A stretch of 43,939 nt of DNA from Phellopilus nigrolimitatus. Its lineage: Eukaryota > Basidiomycota > Agaricomycetes > Hymenochaetales > Hymenochaetaceae. Below, in pieces: positions 12,408 to 22,762 of this stretch (positions are counted from its first letter, which is position 1; each line of letters starts with the position of its first letter). The stretch lies in NCBI GenBank assembly GCA_021029095.1, contig JAJOHG010000216.1:1-43939 (forward strand), in the 5' to 3' direction. The notes beneath the pieces were generated by a model. That model was not told the origin of the DNA. It saw only the letters and a list, made by a program, of their open reading frames with translations, and did no database searches. Position numbers and translations under genes: made by a program.

Positions 12408-14120
12408 TCAGCGGAACTCGAAGCTCGAGCGGAAGCGGTCCTTCACGTGCGTCAGCGACAGCTGCTGGTACCTACAGACCCCCAAAGACGAAGACAATTA
12501 TCATCTATCAGCCTTCCACAGATAGCCATAACCGCAGAAAAAGAAAAAAAGCGACGCACGGTTCCGAGTTCTGGTGGAAGTAGAACCCGCACATCGACGC
12601 GACGGGCTCGCCGATCGGCGGGGGCGGGCCTTGCACGCAATTCGGGTTGCCCTGGGCCGGGGCCGGCGGGGCCTGCGGCTGCGGGTCAAAGTCCACACAA
12701 ACATAATAAAAGCCTACAAAAAAGAAAATCGCCATCAGCATCCCAAACCAAAAAGACAGAGAAAAACGGCGCTCGCCCGCAAAGCTCGCGCCGCTGATAT
12801 CCTGCACGCGATGGTCCGGGACGAGGAAGCGCTCCTTCCAGCGCATGAACACGGCGGGGCGCGCGGTGTTCGCGGGGAGCGTGAGGCGCGGCTCGCGCAG
12901 CTCCGGGCGGAGCGCGGCGAACGCGGGGAAGCGCGCCCAGTGCACGAGGTCCTCCTGGCGCGTCGCGCCCCACGCCTGCGTGTCGAAGCCGTGCCGCAGC
13001 CCGATGATCTGCGCGTCGAAGTACGTCGTGAGCTCCGGCCAGTCGTCCGTGAGCCCGCGGATGCGGAGGTACCCGCAGAGCGACGACGCGCCAAAGTCGA
13101 CGTCCTGTTTTTTTCGTTGTGTCGTGTGTGTGTGTGTGCGAGAAGCGCGCGGGAATTGGCGGTATGCAAAATGCCAAATGCCAAATGCAATTTTTTTTTT
13201 AAAGAAAGAAGAAAAAAAGAAATGAAATGAGAAGGTCAGGCGCGAATTGGCAAACGCGGAGTGGGAAAGAGGGAGAGAGAATGTGTACTGACGACGATGG
13301 TGACGTTCACGTCGTAGCTGTTCCGCCCGCTCTTCTGGGTGCCCCTGAACGTCGCGCCGGGGTAGAGGCACCTGAAGCCGCGCGAGCGCACGCGCAGCCT
13401 CGTGATGTCCGCCAGCGGGTCCGGGTAGTCCTCGTCGCTGCCGGGCGCCGCCGCCGTCGTCCTCGCGACTGCTGCTGCTGTGGTTGGTCTTGTTGCTGCT
13501 GCTGTTGTTGGTGGTGTTTGCGGGTGCACGGGCGATCTCGGGTGCGCGAAGCGCAGCGAGGAGGGCGCGGGCGCAGGCGAGGGCTCGCGGTGCGCGTGGT
13601 GGGAGTGGGGGTATCGCGACGCCAGCGAGGCAGCGTTCGAAACAGGCATAGCGCCGTGCGGCACAGTCGTGGCTAGTGGGCGCGGCGGCGGCGGCGCGAG
13701 GACGTCCGCGAACGGGCCGCAGCCCATCTCGACGTCCACGTCGCCCGCTGCCGCGGCGGCGTCCTGGGTATCGATCTGCAGGGCGGTGCTGCCCGCTCTG
13801 CGCAACGAGCGCCGCGGGGGAAGGCCGTCGACGACGTCGTCGCGCGGGGCCGGCGCCTGCTGTACGGGTCCGCGTACGGCGGCGGCGGCGGTGCGCGGCG
13901 AGAGGCGCGCGTCGCGGCAGGCGGCGCAGAAGTTGGCGGACTCGCTGGACTCTGCGGTGTGCGGGCCGGGAGCGAGCGGGAGCGGGAGCGAAAACGGGGG
14001 CGGGGGCGCGTCGGCGTTGAGCGGGCGCTGGCAGGCGGCGCAGCGCTTCGTCTGGGCCTGGAGGGCGTCGTCGAGCGCGGGAGCGTCTGGCGGGGCGGGC
14101 TGCGGGTGCTCTGAGGGCAT
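12408..14120 (-). CDS. GID4: GID4/Vid24-family substrate receptor of the GID/CTLH E3 ubiquitin ligase
   Basis: Exons 14120-13293, 13104-12777, 12713-12560 and 12471-12408 give 457 residues. The C-terminal half is the Vid24 beta-barrel: CLYPGATFRGTQKSGRNSYD, SSLCGYLRIRGLTDDWPELT, FMRWKERFLVPDHRVQDISG, FYYVCVDF, FYFHQNSEP and QQLSLTHV. GID4 proteins recognise Pro/N-degron substrates, notably gluconeogenic enzymes after glucose return, and present them to the cytosolic GID ligase. The first 270 residues are Pro/Ala-rich and contain two CAAC knuckles (about residues 32-35 and 69-72). The intron 12776-12714 uses a GC donor; without its removal a 21-residue insert would split the SFAG-FYY strand, and the frame stays open. 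Family assignment is strong. Confidence 0.92.
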
Positions 14121-16537
14121 GTCTGGGTCAGGAGAGGTTTGGAGAGGAGGAAGTGGAGGTTGTGTCGCGGGCAGAGGAAGAGGGTGATGGTCGCTTGAGG
14201 GAGAGGAAGCGTGAGGCGTTTCGTTAGGCGATGTTGTTACAAGTATTATAAAGTTTCACACACGCCCACCCACCCACTAACCCACACACTCACCCGACTG
14301 AGGCTAGTGCTCCGAAGGTTACCTCCGGATCCTCTACTGCTCTACTGCTCGTACAATGCTCCCTTTTTTTAGTGTGTGTGGTTTTGCAGCGGCCACCACA
14401 CAGCCTCAGCCCTCTCTTTATTATTCTTTATTTTCCCATTGTGCGCGCAACCTGCCTGCCAAAAGGCAGGAAAACCAAACACATGGAGGGATACGGGGGC
14501 TAGCGCTCCTACTACTAACGTAGTACATCATCCCTGGCCTCGGGTCATGCGCGCCAGCCACACCACGGGCGCAAATATGCACTCGGGCTCACAGGGCTGA
14601 TGGTGGCGGCTCATGAGCTCCCTTATCACCACCCAACGACAGCTCAGTGCAGACGCGCGACGGATCTTGTGGCTCTTTCGCCCTCTCGCGAAAACCTCCT
14701 TTTGGACCGAACTGCGTTACATACGTGTACGTGTATGTACGACGAGTACGTACGTACGTATAAAAACCCACCTGAATGCGGCACGCTATTTACGCATATA
14801 CGTCCCTCCCTTTCGCAGTTCTGTTTCTCTGTTCTGTGCCTCGCCGACTTTGGGCGACGTGCTCCTTCTGGCCGGTCACCGCTTCCCAAGACACACACTG
14901 GCTCGGACCTAAGCGCGCAAGATGGCTTCGAGACGCCAAACAGCAGCGCGCCAAAAGGGGGCGCGGGCCTGATACGTACCTAATAGTAATATGCCAGACG
15001 TTGCGCAGCGCCGTCAACATCACGCACCGCCTCATCAAAGTCAGTGCCAGAGGACAGTGCCCCTCGGCACGGCAGGCTCTACAGCACCTTTACAGCCGCC
15101 ACGCGCACCCGCGAAAGCGAGCAAGGCGGCACACTACTATGGGTGCCGACAGCACTTCTCCTCCGAGTCGGGGTCGCCATGACTGGCGCAGAGGGCAAGA
15201 CCCGGATCTCCGCCCCCAGGTCCCCAGCTGTCAGCAACCCTACCGCCGAGCCGACGATCCGGGCGGGAAGCCAGCCTCCTTGCCCCTCGGAGCACGCCAC
15301 ACACGGCCCCCCAGCCATCGCATCTCTCTCCCCTTCCGTACCGGCTTCGCGTGGATCGGCGGCGCGCGTGGAGCCGACCAGCGCAGAAAAAGGCTACGGC
15401 GCTCCCAAAGCCCGCCTCGCCTCGCCTCGCTGCTGCGGAGAAGGAGAAGGAGAAGGCACGTAGGTGGCGCTGATCCCGACGTCGACGTCGACGTCCCCAT
15501 CGACGTCAACGGCGACGCGTGCGTGCTCCCGCGGCTGGCGTCTCCAATCAAGGCCCCGTGATCCGGAGCCTATCAATATGTTGCCATCGGCCCTCCTCTT
15601 GGCATATACATCCGTGTCCGCAGCGTCTATGTCCGCCCCTGCGCCCCCGCGCCCCATCCGGCGTGTCCACGGTCACGGGGCGTCTAAGCGCGCTGGATGG
15701 AGCATATCCGCTGCGCCGCCCTATCAGCCCAGTCCGCGTTCGCGTTCACGTCGCAGGGAGGCGGCGCCCCCGCGCTGCGCACCTGCGCGCCGATCCGGCG
15801 GGGATAGACTGCGCTGCGGATATATCTACTTTTATATTTATACTTGCGTGCTCCGCAGCGCGCACGTCTCTGCCTTCGCACGCGCTCGCTGCTCAGCCGA
15901 ACACGAAGCACGAAGCACAGATACCGTATACGCCATGTACGGCGCACGCAAAATGCGCACACGCGCGCGGCTGCGCGTTCTCGGACGCGAATAACACTAC
16001 AGGAACGCACGAACGCGAAGGCGTGCGAGAACACGGAAGCCGCGCCAGCTAGCGTGTCCGCGCGTCTCGCGTCTTTTCTCGCTGCCCCCGTGGCTGCGAG
16101 GGGCGGACAAAGTTGGGGTGAGGGCTTACTGCCTCTTCGCTCGCTCGCGATCCCAGCGCGTTCTTCGAATACGTGCGCCGAAGCGGGAAGCCGGAAGGAG
16201 CAGCGAAGTCTTTATTCCTGGACGTTCGTGTGCCGCAGGAAGGAAGGGAGAAAATAGGACAGAAGAGAAGAGAAGAGAACGGGCAATCGCCATGAGCGTA
16301 CATCGCAATCGCACCTGCTTTTCGAGGCCCACGTTGGCACTGAATGAACGCGCTGCATAGCCCCAAAACGCGCGCCAGCATACATGTAATACACACATAC
16401 ACACATACATACAAGTGGCAGCTACACTGCATCTCGTATCAGCCGAGAAAAGAGCGCGCAAACCCACAGAAAGGGCGGAAGCACGTACGCACGCACTAGC
16501 ATACAGAGATCGCGCGTCTCTGACGCACCCCGGGGGG
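14121..16537. other. 2.4 kb spacer between GID4 and Bet3 genes
   Basis: This is upstream of GID4 and downstream of Bet3. It is GC-rich, so open frames of 100-260 codons occur in several overlapping frames; none matches a family or shows convincing splice structure. A GACGTC-type repeat sits near 15478-15512 and a TACG repeat near 14745-14760. I see no RNA gene. Confidence 0.5.
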
Positions 16538-17410
16538 CTAGTCGTCGCCCGCGGGGAGCTCCTCCTCGAGGTACTTGACGAGCCGCACGCGCATCTCCGT
16601 CGCGTCGTCCCCGCGCAGCACGTCGCTCACGAAGTGCGCCTCCACCTGCATCTGGATCTGCGCACAGCCAACGTTGTATAAGCGGTCGGACGGGGATAAG
16701 CGGCTAGACGGGGTGGGATGGGACGGGGGGGGGGGGGGGGGGGGGGCGCACGCACCATCTCGAGCGCGCCGCGCACGACGCCGCACAGCACGTTGCTGTA
16801 CCACAGCCCGCCCGCGAGCGCCGCGTCCGGCAGCTCGACGAACTCCGCGAGCGGGTTCTCGTCGAACGTCAGCGTGAAGAACGAGCCCGGCGGCGACGCC
16901 GCCGCCGCCGTTGAGGGCGCCTTGCCGCCGCCTGTGGAGGGCGGAGGAGGAGGAGGCGGCGGCGCGGAGTGCGTCACGCCCGGCGAGATGTTCAGGAAGG
17001 ACTTGAAGCCGACCTGGCGTAAAGCATACAATGAGCAAAACAAGAAGGGCGGACGGGGCGCACGGACGGACGCGGACGCACCTTCGCGACGACCTCGCCC
17101 GTCTCGCGGAAGTCCGCGCAGCGCGCAAGGGCGCTGCGCGCGAGGAAGTCCTCGACGAGGCGCGCGCCGATCGCGTGGCCCATGGCGTCGAGCGCGGCGT
17201 TCACCGCGGCGTAGTCCTCGTAGTCCTGCACGAGCTGCACGACGAGCGCGCCGTACGTCAGCGCGAAGAGCTCTGCGTTCTGCCGGTTGGGGTGAGCGAA
17301 GGAGGGAGGGAGGGAGGATGGGAGGATGGGAGGAGGCGTACGATCTTCTCTGTGCGCCCCTTCCAGAGGTCCTCGCCGATGGCCTTGTATTGCTTGCTCG
17401 TCGTCGCCAT
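16538..17410 (-). CDS. BET3: TRAPP complex subunit Bet3 (TRAPPC3)
   Basis: Four exons, 17410-17342, 17279-17082, 17013-16756 and 16657-16538, give 214 residues, close to the usual 180-200 plus a low-complexity insert. Landmarks in order are [92 protein letters not shown] and the ending [13 protein letters not shown]. Bet3 is the core TRAPP subunit that activates Ypt1/Rab1 in ER-Golgi traffic. The cysteine in LARCADF corresponds to the conserved acylation-tunnel region. A proline-rich loop (about residues 105-135) is longer than in yeast. Intron 3 contains a 22 nt homopolymer. Confidence 0.96.
16725..16746. repeat. Poly-G tract (G22) inside the last Bet3 intron
   Basis: Twenty-two G on +, so C22 in the Bet3 transcript, within the intron 16755-16658 just after its donor site. 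Confidence 0.95.
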
Positions 17411-17990
17411 CGTGGTCGTGGTCGTCCGTGTAAAGCAGGATCGGCGCCGGTCACTGCTTACAGTACTTACCCTCTTGAGCTCTCGTTTCCATGCTCCGAC
17501 AGGACAGGCTCTAAGCTCTGTGTGTATATACAAGACTGGTAGCTAAGCTCAGACTGGAGCATTGACTGTCAAAGCCGCCTCCGGGGCGGAGAGCTGGCGC
17601 TTTCTGCGCTTCCTCCTGCTTCTGCACGAACCTTGTACGTGCTCGTGCACTTTCTCGACGCTGTGGCAGGTCTCCGCGGGGTCTTCGTGCACAGTTGCGC
17701 GCTCCAGGCTCGTCTGGTTCTCGACACGAATGGGATAGAGCTGGGCGAGCTGTGCTCTGAGCGAGCAATCGCGCTCAGCTTGCGCGCAGATGTTTTTTAC
17801 GGTTTGCTCGTTGGAATAGTTTATGATTGTACGCTCTTCTAGCGGAAGTAGCACTTGAACTATGCCCACAGCACCTCAAGTGTTCAATTCGAATGAAATT
17901 GTAATTTGATACAAAAGGATATAAGGAGTTTTGAAGCAAAATAACAAAGCCTTGACTTTCAGAGCAAAGCGAGGCAATAAATATTGTGCA
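17411..17990. other. Spacer between Bet3 start and U6 3' end
   Basis: This holds the Bet3 upstream region and the U6 downstream flank. The part next to U6 (17860-17990) is AT-rich. No further gene is recognised. Confidence 0.5.
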
Positions 17991-18038
17991 CCGAAGTGCA
18001 TTCCACTCTGAAAAGCGTGTCATCCTTGTGCAGGGGCC

Positions 18039-18069
<31 letters not shown>

Positions 18070-18093
18070 TTCGTATGTCACCCCGAAGGGGAC
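17991..18093 (-). ncRNA. U6: U6 spliceosomal snRNA
   Basis: Read on the minus strand from 18093, a CCCC-TTCG-GGGG 5' stem-loop is followed by the invariant core: AATTGGAACGATACAGAGAA, then GATTAGCATGGCCCC, then TGCACAAGGATGACACGC. The ACAGAGA box pairs with the 5' splice site. The AGC triad and internal stem-loop form the catalytic metal site. The core is uninterrupted. The 5' end is set by the hairpin; the 3' end is uncertain because no long T run follows, only TTTT directly after CACGC and then a TTCG hairpin. The end given assumes a usual length near 103 nt. A transposon begins about 35 bp upstream of the 5' end. It could be a working gene or a disabled copy. Confidence 0.9.
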
Positions 18094-18119
18094 AGGAATG
18101 TTTGTCGTAGATGGGCACT

Positions 18120-18127
18120 GTAGACAC
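18120..18127. repeat. Target-site duplication, left (GTAGACAC)
   Basis: The identical 8 bp occurs at 25842-25849, directly outside the opposite inverted repeat. It marks the boundary of the composite element. Confidence 0.85.
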
Positions 18128-18153
18128 CACCTGTGACCCTACCCCCAGCCTAT

Positions 18154-18196
18154 CTAACTAGAGACGTGTGTCACATGGACACACGCCTCTAGTTAG
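18154..18196. repeat. Subterminal hairpin in left TIR
   Basis: CTAACTAGAG is answered by CTCTAGTTAG, and the inner CGTGTGTC pairs with GGACACACG around a short loop. The right repeat has the same hairpin with a changed loop. Confidence 0.8.
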
Positions 18197-18425
18197 GTGC
18201 TTTTGCACCTATCTCACCATACTGCGAATAATACTCCCATTAATTGCTCGGGGACTTAGTATTGCTGACATTGTCTCAGGGGGGCCCGGTGGAGACCGGC
18301 TACTCGTCATCGCCGATGGCCGCGTCACCACGCGCGGATCGCCGGCGCTGCCCGCGCCGGTGATCCACGCGGCTTCTCGTTGCCATCAACACGCGCCGCC
18401 GGCTCCCACCGCCGCGCGCGACACC

Positions 18426-18470
18426 GAGATAGTCGTGCTCGTCGTGCCGCACGACGAGCACGACTATCTC
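18426..18470. repeat. Perfect 45 bp hairpin in left TIR
   Basis: Two 21 nt arms (GAGATAGTCGTGCTCGTCGTG and its exact complement) flank the 3 nt CCG. The same palindrome is intact at 25497-25541. Confidence 0.92.
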
Positions 18471-18948
18471 CCTCATTTCTCCACCGTTTCCTTTCGTTTC
18501 TTTTGCGTTGTACATGTATTTTAGAGTAGGCTAAATCTATGCTGAAAAAAAACGGGCCTCTCGAATATGGACTACATCGTGCCATCATTGCCCGCTCACT
18601 ACGCGCCGTCGCCCGCTGTTGCACTCGTTATCTACAGCATCGTGCTTTTTTTGTTTCCTGCAGTTCATGTATATATTGCAATCCATTATAAGTACAAGAA
18701 AAAATAAAATACATTGTAAAACGAATGGGGGGAAGGCAAAAGAAAGGGAAAGCAGTCCGTGCGCAGGACGAGCGACACCACACGCACCGCGACGTGCTGG
18801 CATATGTGCGCGCACGCGCAGAGGTCTGCATGGCTGCTAAAGCGGCCGCCGTTCACCGAGCTCAAGCCTCCGCTGCCGAAACTGCCGCCGGCGCTGGCGC
18901 GGAGCTTTGCTCGACCCAACCAAGCGGCAGCGATGACGCAACTCCTTT

Positions 18949-19626
18949 TCAACAGCTCGGCACAGTGGCCGTGCGCGAGGACGAGCCCGGGGAGCCTGGA
19001 TGCGGTGAACGCGGAGAAGACAGAGAACAGGCGCTCGCCGCGGCACATGCCTCTAATTGTGCGGGATCCTCATCATCATTGTCGTCGCCCGAGTCCGCAT
19101 CGTCGTCGCCACCCTCGCCCATAGACACGTCTCCGCCATCCTCGTCACCCTCACCCCATAACCTGACCTTTGCGCTGCCACCAGTTTCTGGCGCCGCATC
19201 GGCTGTCGGTTCTGTCGGCAGATTCACGATGTCACCGGACGGGACTGGCTCGAGCTCTGAGGGCTTTCCGGGCGCGTTGTCTGGGTCAACAGGGGCGACG
19301 CCCTGATTCTGTTCTGGCACAGTAAGCTTGACGCGCCTGATCTCTTGTGCGCTTGACGATGGAGAGCCTGCGCGCTTTGGAGTCGCAGGCGGCCTGGAGC
19401 GTTGCTCTGGTACCAAGTACGCGGCCTGCCTGCGCGGCGCCGTCGTGCGCACAAAGGACGAGGCGGAAAAAAGAATGGGGACACACATTGAAACAAAGAG
19501 CGCCCTCCGTATGCGAACGAGAAGAAAAAAAGCAAAGCGCGTTAGCGCGTGCATCCAGCGCCATCGGCGCGCAAGTAGAAGCTTCATCCGCGTGTCCTCA
19601 GTATGATGAGGCAGCGTGGATGTCAT
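18949..19626 (-). other. Unidentified coding-like segment inside the composite element
   Basis: An open minus-strand frame includes VPEQNQGVAPVDPDNAPGKP and a strongly acidic stretch (GDEDGGDVSMGEGG). Amino-acid composition looks like a real disordered nuclear-protein segment rather than random sequence. There is no convincing start and no homologue I recognise, and the frame ends in unrelated low-complexity sequence. It is most likely a captured host gene fragment; a chance frame in GC-rich DNA remains possible. Confidence 0.3.
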
Positions 19627-19849
19627 CTACTGGATTTGAAGGAGATGACGGACGTGCGGAACGTGCCGCGCTTGCGCACGAGGCACGTCGGCCATGCGAG
19701 AATGAGACGGGGCGAAAGGGAGAGGAAGGAGGCCGTGCGGGAGGGAGACCGTGCGTGCCGTGCCCACACAAGTTGCTGGTGGGCTCTGCCGCGGTCCTGA
19801 CTGCACAAAACGGTCCAGAAAAGGTGTTAGAGCATCATTACAAGTAGAT

Positions 19850-20840
19850 AAAGAGTTTTTTTGTACTTACCGGACGGTTTTGCCGTGTTGTTGAGGCCGT
19901 GGATGTCGCTGTTGTCGTCGGCAAGCGACATCAGGACGACGTCTGCCACTTTCGGCAGTTCCCGCGCGGTGCTCGTGCACTAGCCTCCGGGCCCACATCG
20001 TTTAATTTATAGAACGTCTAATACTCCCCCACCTCCCCTGAAATTTTTTGAGGGCTTAGAAATATACTGTTTCTACATACTTGAATTTTTACAAGGGCCC
20101 TATCCTCCTGGATGTTTTCGTAGTAAGCATACAATTATGCATTTCCCGTGTAAAACCTTATTTTTGCAGTTTCACTAATTATTTTCTACAGTTTGATCGA
20201 GTGGACAGATTCAGGTATTTCTTTTTTAAAATAGAATTATACAGCTAATATAAAATTATGTGGGTGTCCGATGAGTTGTGGAAAGAGCGGAAATATGCTA
20301 TCTCGAAAACGACCTGTTGAGAGCATAAACGGCGTGCAAATTATGTTGCAAACTTGTCTTGCCTAGCTCAAACACACAATCTGGCACCCATTTCTTCTAA
20401 CTTTACGTTCTGACACCTGGGAAAGACTTATATATATGTGAGTATGTATTTCCTAAACACATATAATTTATAGAGCTGTGGATGAATTAAAATAAGGCAA
20501 GAAAGGGCTGTTTTTGATCTGAATTCACTAAAATGACAGGAAAACATGGACATTCTGATTGCTGAGTGCCGAATACCCCATCCACCATCCTGTAATTTTA
20601 ATTAAATATTTGGTATACATATATCTACTACTATGTAAACTCTGAGCTTTCCAGTATGAATGGTCCGATTTCTAAAAATCCAAGACATTAGCTGTAATGG
20701 TGTTGAAAGCATCTCACCGGTGTAGTTCCTTTATAGCTCCATATATACTTGCTCCCGGGGGCCATAAAATTATCAACCAGTGTATTATAATGTAAAGTAA
20801 ATTATAATTATTTTTTTGTATTTTTATGTGGCACCAAACG
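19850..20840. other. AT-rich stretch inside the composite element
   Basis: About 1 kb of AT-rich DNA with no open frame of note, strikingly different in composition from the GC-rich segments on both sides. Nothing recognisable is in it. Confidence 0.6.
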
Positions 20841-21200
20841 AGCAGAAATGAATGAACCATTGTCCGTTTCTTCTAGCCACAATGTCGGCAGCAGCTCGGC
20901 AGAACAAAGTATTACTCGATTTGGACCGCGGATCAGTGCCGATGACGCGTCGCCTTTTTTTCGACGTCGTCTGCTACGTCGTCTGCGCCGCTGTCGCCCT
21001 CTGGCTTGCTGTCTCACTACTTGCTCGGCCGCGCTCTCCTGTTCTGGTGACTCGCTCTTTTGGCCCACCAACACCCGTATCCGCACCAACTCCAGCACCA
21101 GCAATTTTCCGCCCTCGACTCTCTTTTCCGCAATCTCAACAGTTTGCAGCCGCCTGGCTCGTGTCGCCCAGTCTCGCACGAAGGCCGACTGGGGCACAAC

Positions 21201-22762
21201 TAGAGCTCACCACGAGTCCTTAAAACCCGTGGAAACCCGTGACCAAACCCGGACTACAGATCCGTATTCACGGATCACCCGTTGACGGGTGATCCGTGGG
21301 AAACGGGTTGTCACGGGTCCGGGTCGAGAATTTGTAATTTTTCAATACCCGCGGGTAGTTCACAGGTTTTCATCGCGGTGCAGGACCTCCTCGAGCGCGG
21401 GTACAGCGTGCGCGGCACCGTGCGCGCGGAGAGCAAGGCCGCGCACGTCCGCAGCCTCTTCAAGGCGTACGCGGACAAGCTCGAGATCGTGGAGGTGCCG
21501 GACATCACGCAGCCGGGCGCGTTCGACGCAGCCGTGCAGGGTGTCGACGCGATCGCGCACACCGCGTCGCCGTTCCACTTCAAAGCGGACGACCCGAACG
21601 AGCTCATCGAGCCCGCCGTGAAGGGCACAGTCGGCATCCTCGAGTCCGCGCTGAAGTACGTGTGAGTACACCCCCGCTCCCTCCACCCGTCTTTCGTCCC
21701 CAACTGACCCGGATGTCTTCGCTTTTCTTTTCTTCGTTGCGTACGGCAGCGGCCCGCAGCTGCAGCGCATCGCGGTGCTGTCCTCGTGCGCGTCCGTCGC
21801 GAATGCGTCGGACCGCGGGGAGCTCGACGAGCACTCGTGGAACGAGGAGAGCACTGCCGAGGTGCGCGCGCAGGGCCGCGCCGCGGAGCAGTCCGCCAAG
21901 TACCACGCATCGAAAGCGCTCGCCGAGAAGGGTGTGTCTGCCTCGTAAAATACCCTCTGGTCGAAAGCTGACGTGCATGCAGCCGCGTGGGATTTCGCCG
22001 AGCAGCACATGTCCGAGATCTCGTGGGACCTTGTCGCGCTGAACCCGCCCTTCGTGCGTCCTCACCTCCCTCTGCTCTCTCCTTTCTCCCCCTCTCTAAC
22101 CCATCTACTAGGTCCTCGGCCCGATCCTGCACGAAGTCGCCTCGCCCGCCGCGCTCAACAGCAGTGTTGCGTTTTTCTACGAGGCGATCCTGACGCAGAA
22201 GAAGACGCCGGAGCAGCTCGCAAGTTTCCAGGGCTCATGGGTCGATGTGCGCGACGTCTCGCTCGGCCATGTGTGCGCGCTCGAGGTGCCAGCGGCAGGC
22301 GGGCAGCGCTTCATCCTGTCCGCCGGCGCGTTCATCTGGCAGGACTGGTGTACGTTTCCTTTTGGTTTAACCATGCTCTTACCGTTTACAATTCGGACTG
22401 ACGCATTTGGCTTACAGTCGACGTTGCGAACGAGCTCCCAGGACTTACCGTGCCCGCCGCTCGTCGCGCTCGCATTCAAGCTCGAGGAGAGCCGCTTCGA
22501 CATTGTGAGAATGCAGGCAGGTGCTCACATGTTTTCTTTCATCTTTAACATTATAATAAATGTACATAGTGCTGCAAAAACCCGTCAGGACTCGTGAACT
22601 AACCGTCGACCCGCTTGACCCGCACCCGCGGGTTTCTGAGGACCCGTGGATCCGTGTCCCAACGGATCCAGGTCAAGACGGGTCCGGGTCGAGGATTTTT
22701 CGTCACGGGTGACCCGCCAACGGGTCCGGTTCAACCCACGGGTGGACTCGTGGTGAGCCCTA
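21201..22762 (+). mobile_element. hAT-like non-autonomous element, left copy (1,562 bp)
   Basis: The 5' tip is TAGAGCTCACCACGAGTCC and the 3' tip is the complement of TAGGGCTCACCACGAGTCC. The start TAGAG/TAGGG fits the hAT terminal pattern. Both subterminal zones are packed with ACCCGT/ACGGGT hexamers, as expected for transposase-binding arrays. The interior is an SDR gene fragment. The inner end is followed by TCCGCAGA, but the outer end abuts GGGCACAAC, so this copy lacks a matching target duplication. Confidence 0.8.
21361..22505 (+). pseudogene. Captured SDR (NAD-dependent epimerase/dehydratase-like) gene fragment, left copy
   Basis: Exons 21361-21661, 21750-21931, 21983-22053 and 22112-22350, plus a degraded piece from 22418, encode an extended SDR of the dihydroflavonol-reductase/aldehyde-reductase type. 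Motifs are LLERGYSVRGTVRAESKA, HTASPFHFKADDPNELIEPA, IAVLSSCASVA, the catalytic Y-x-x-x-K in AKYHASKALAEK, ALNPPFVLGP and DVRDVSLGHV. The first exon, with start codon and Gly-rich cofactor motif, is missing: homology begins right after a splice acceptor at 21359-21360. The C-terminus is also lost. Introns are retained, so the capture was from genomic DNA. It cannot make a complete enzyme as it stands. Confidence 0.85.

Larger units (their letters stand above)
18128..18747 (+). repeat. Left terminal inverted repeat (about 620 bp)
   Basis: It matches the reverse complement of 25220-25841 with roughly 20 differences by eye, then homology stops abruptly. It contains two strong hairpins and a GC-rich imperfect hairpin around 18335-18380. 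Reading frames inside it are not convincing genes. Confidence 0.88.

Noticed and set aside
11313..12797. Open frames of 260-360 codons on both strands between RPL26 and GID4
   Set aside because: They run through GA, TGG, poly-G and CG repeats, overlap each other in several frames and translate to low-complexity Ser/Arg/Leu; no family resemblance.
14776..15994. Possible gene(s) in the GID4-Bet3 spacer (261- and 176-codon frames on +, 87-codon frame on -)
   Set aside because: Arg/Ser/Pro-rich translations in several overlapping frames, no splice-consistent model and no recognisable motif.
18168..18524. 118-codon frame in the left TIR, mirrored at 25443-25805
   Set aside because: It spans a perfect hairpin and GC-rich inverted repeats and looks like neither a transposase nor any known protein; open by composition.
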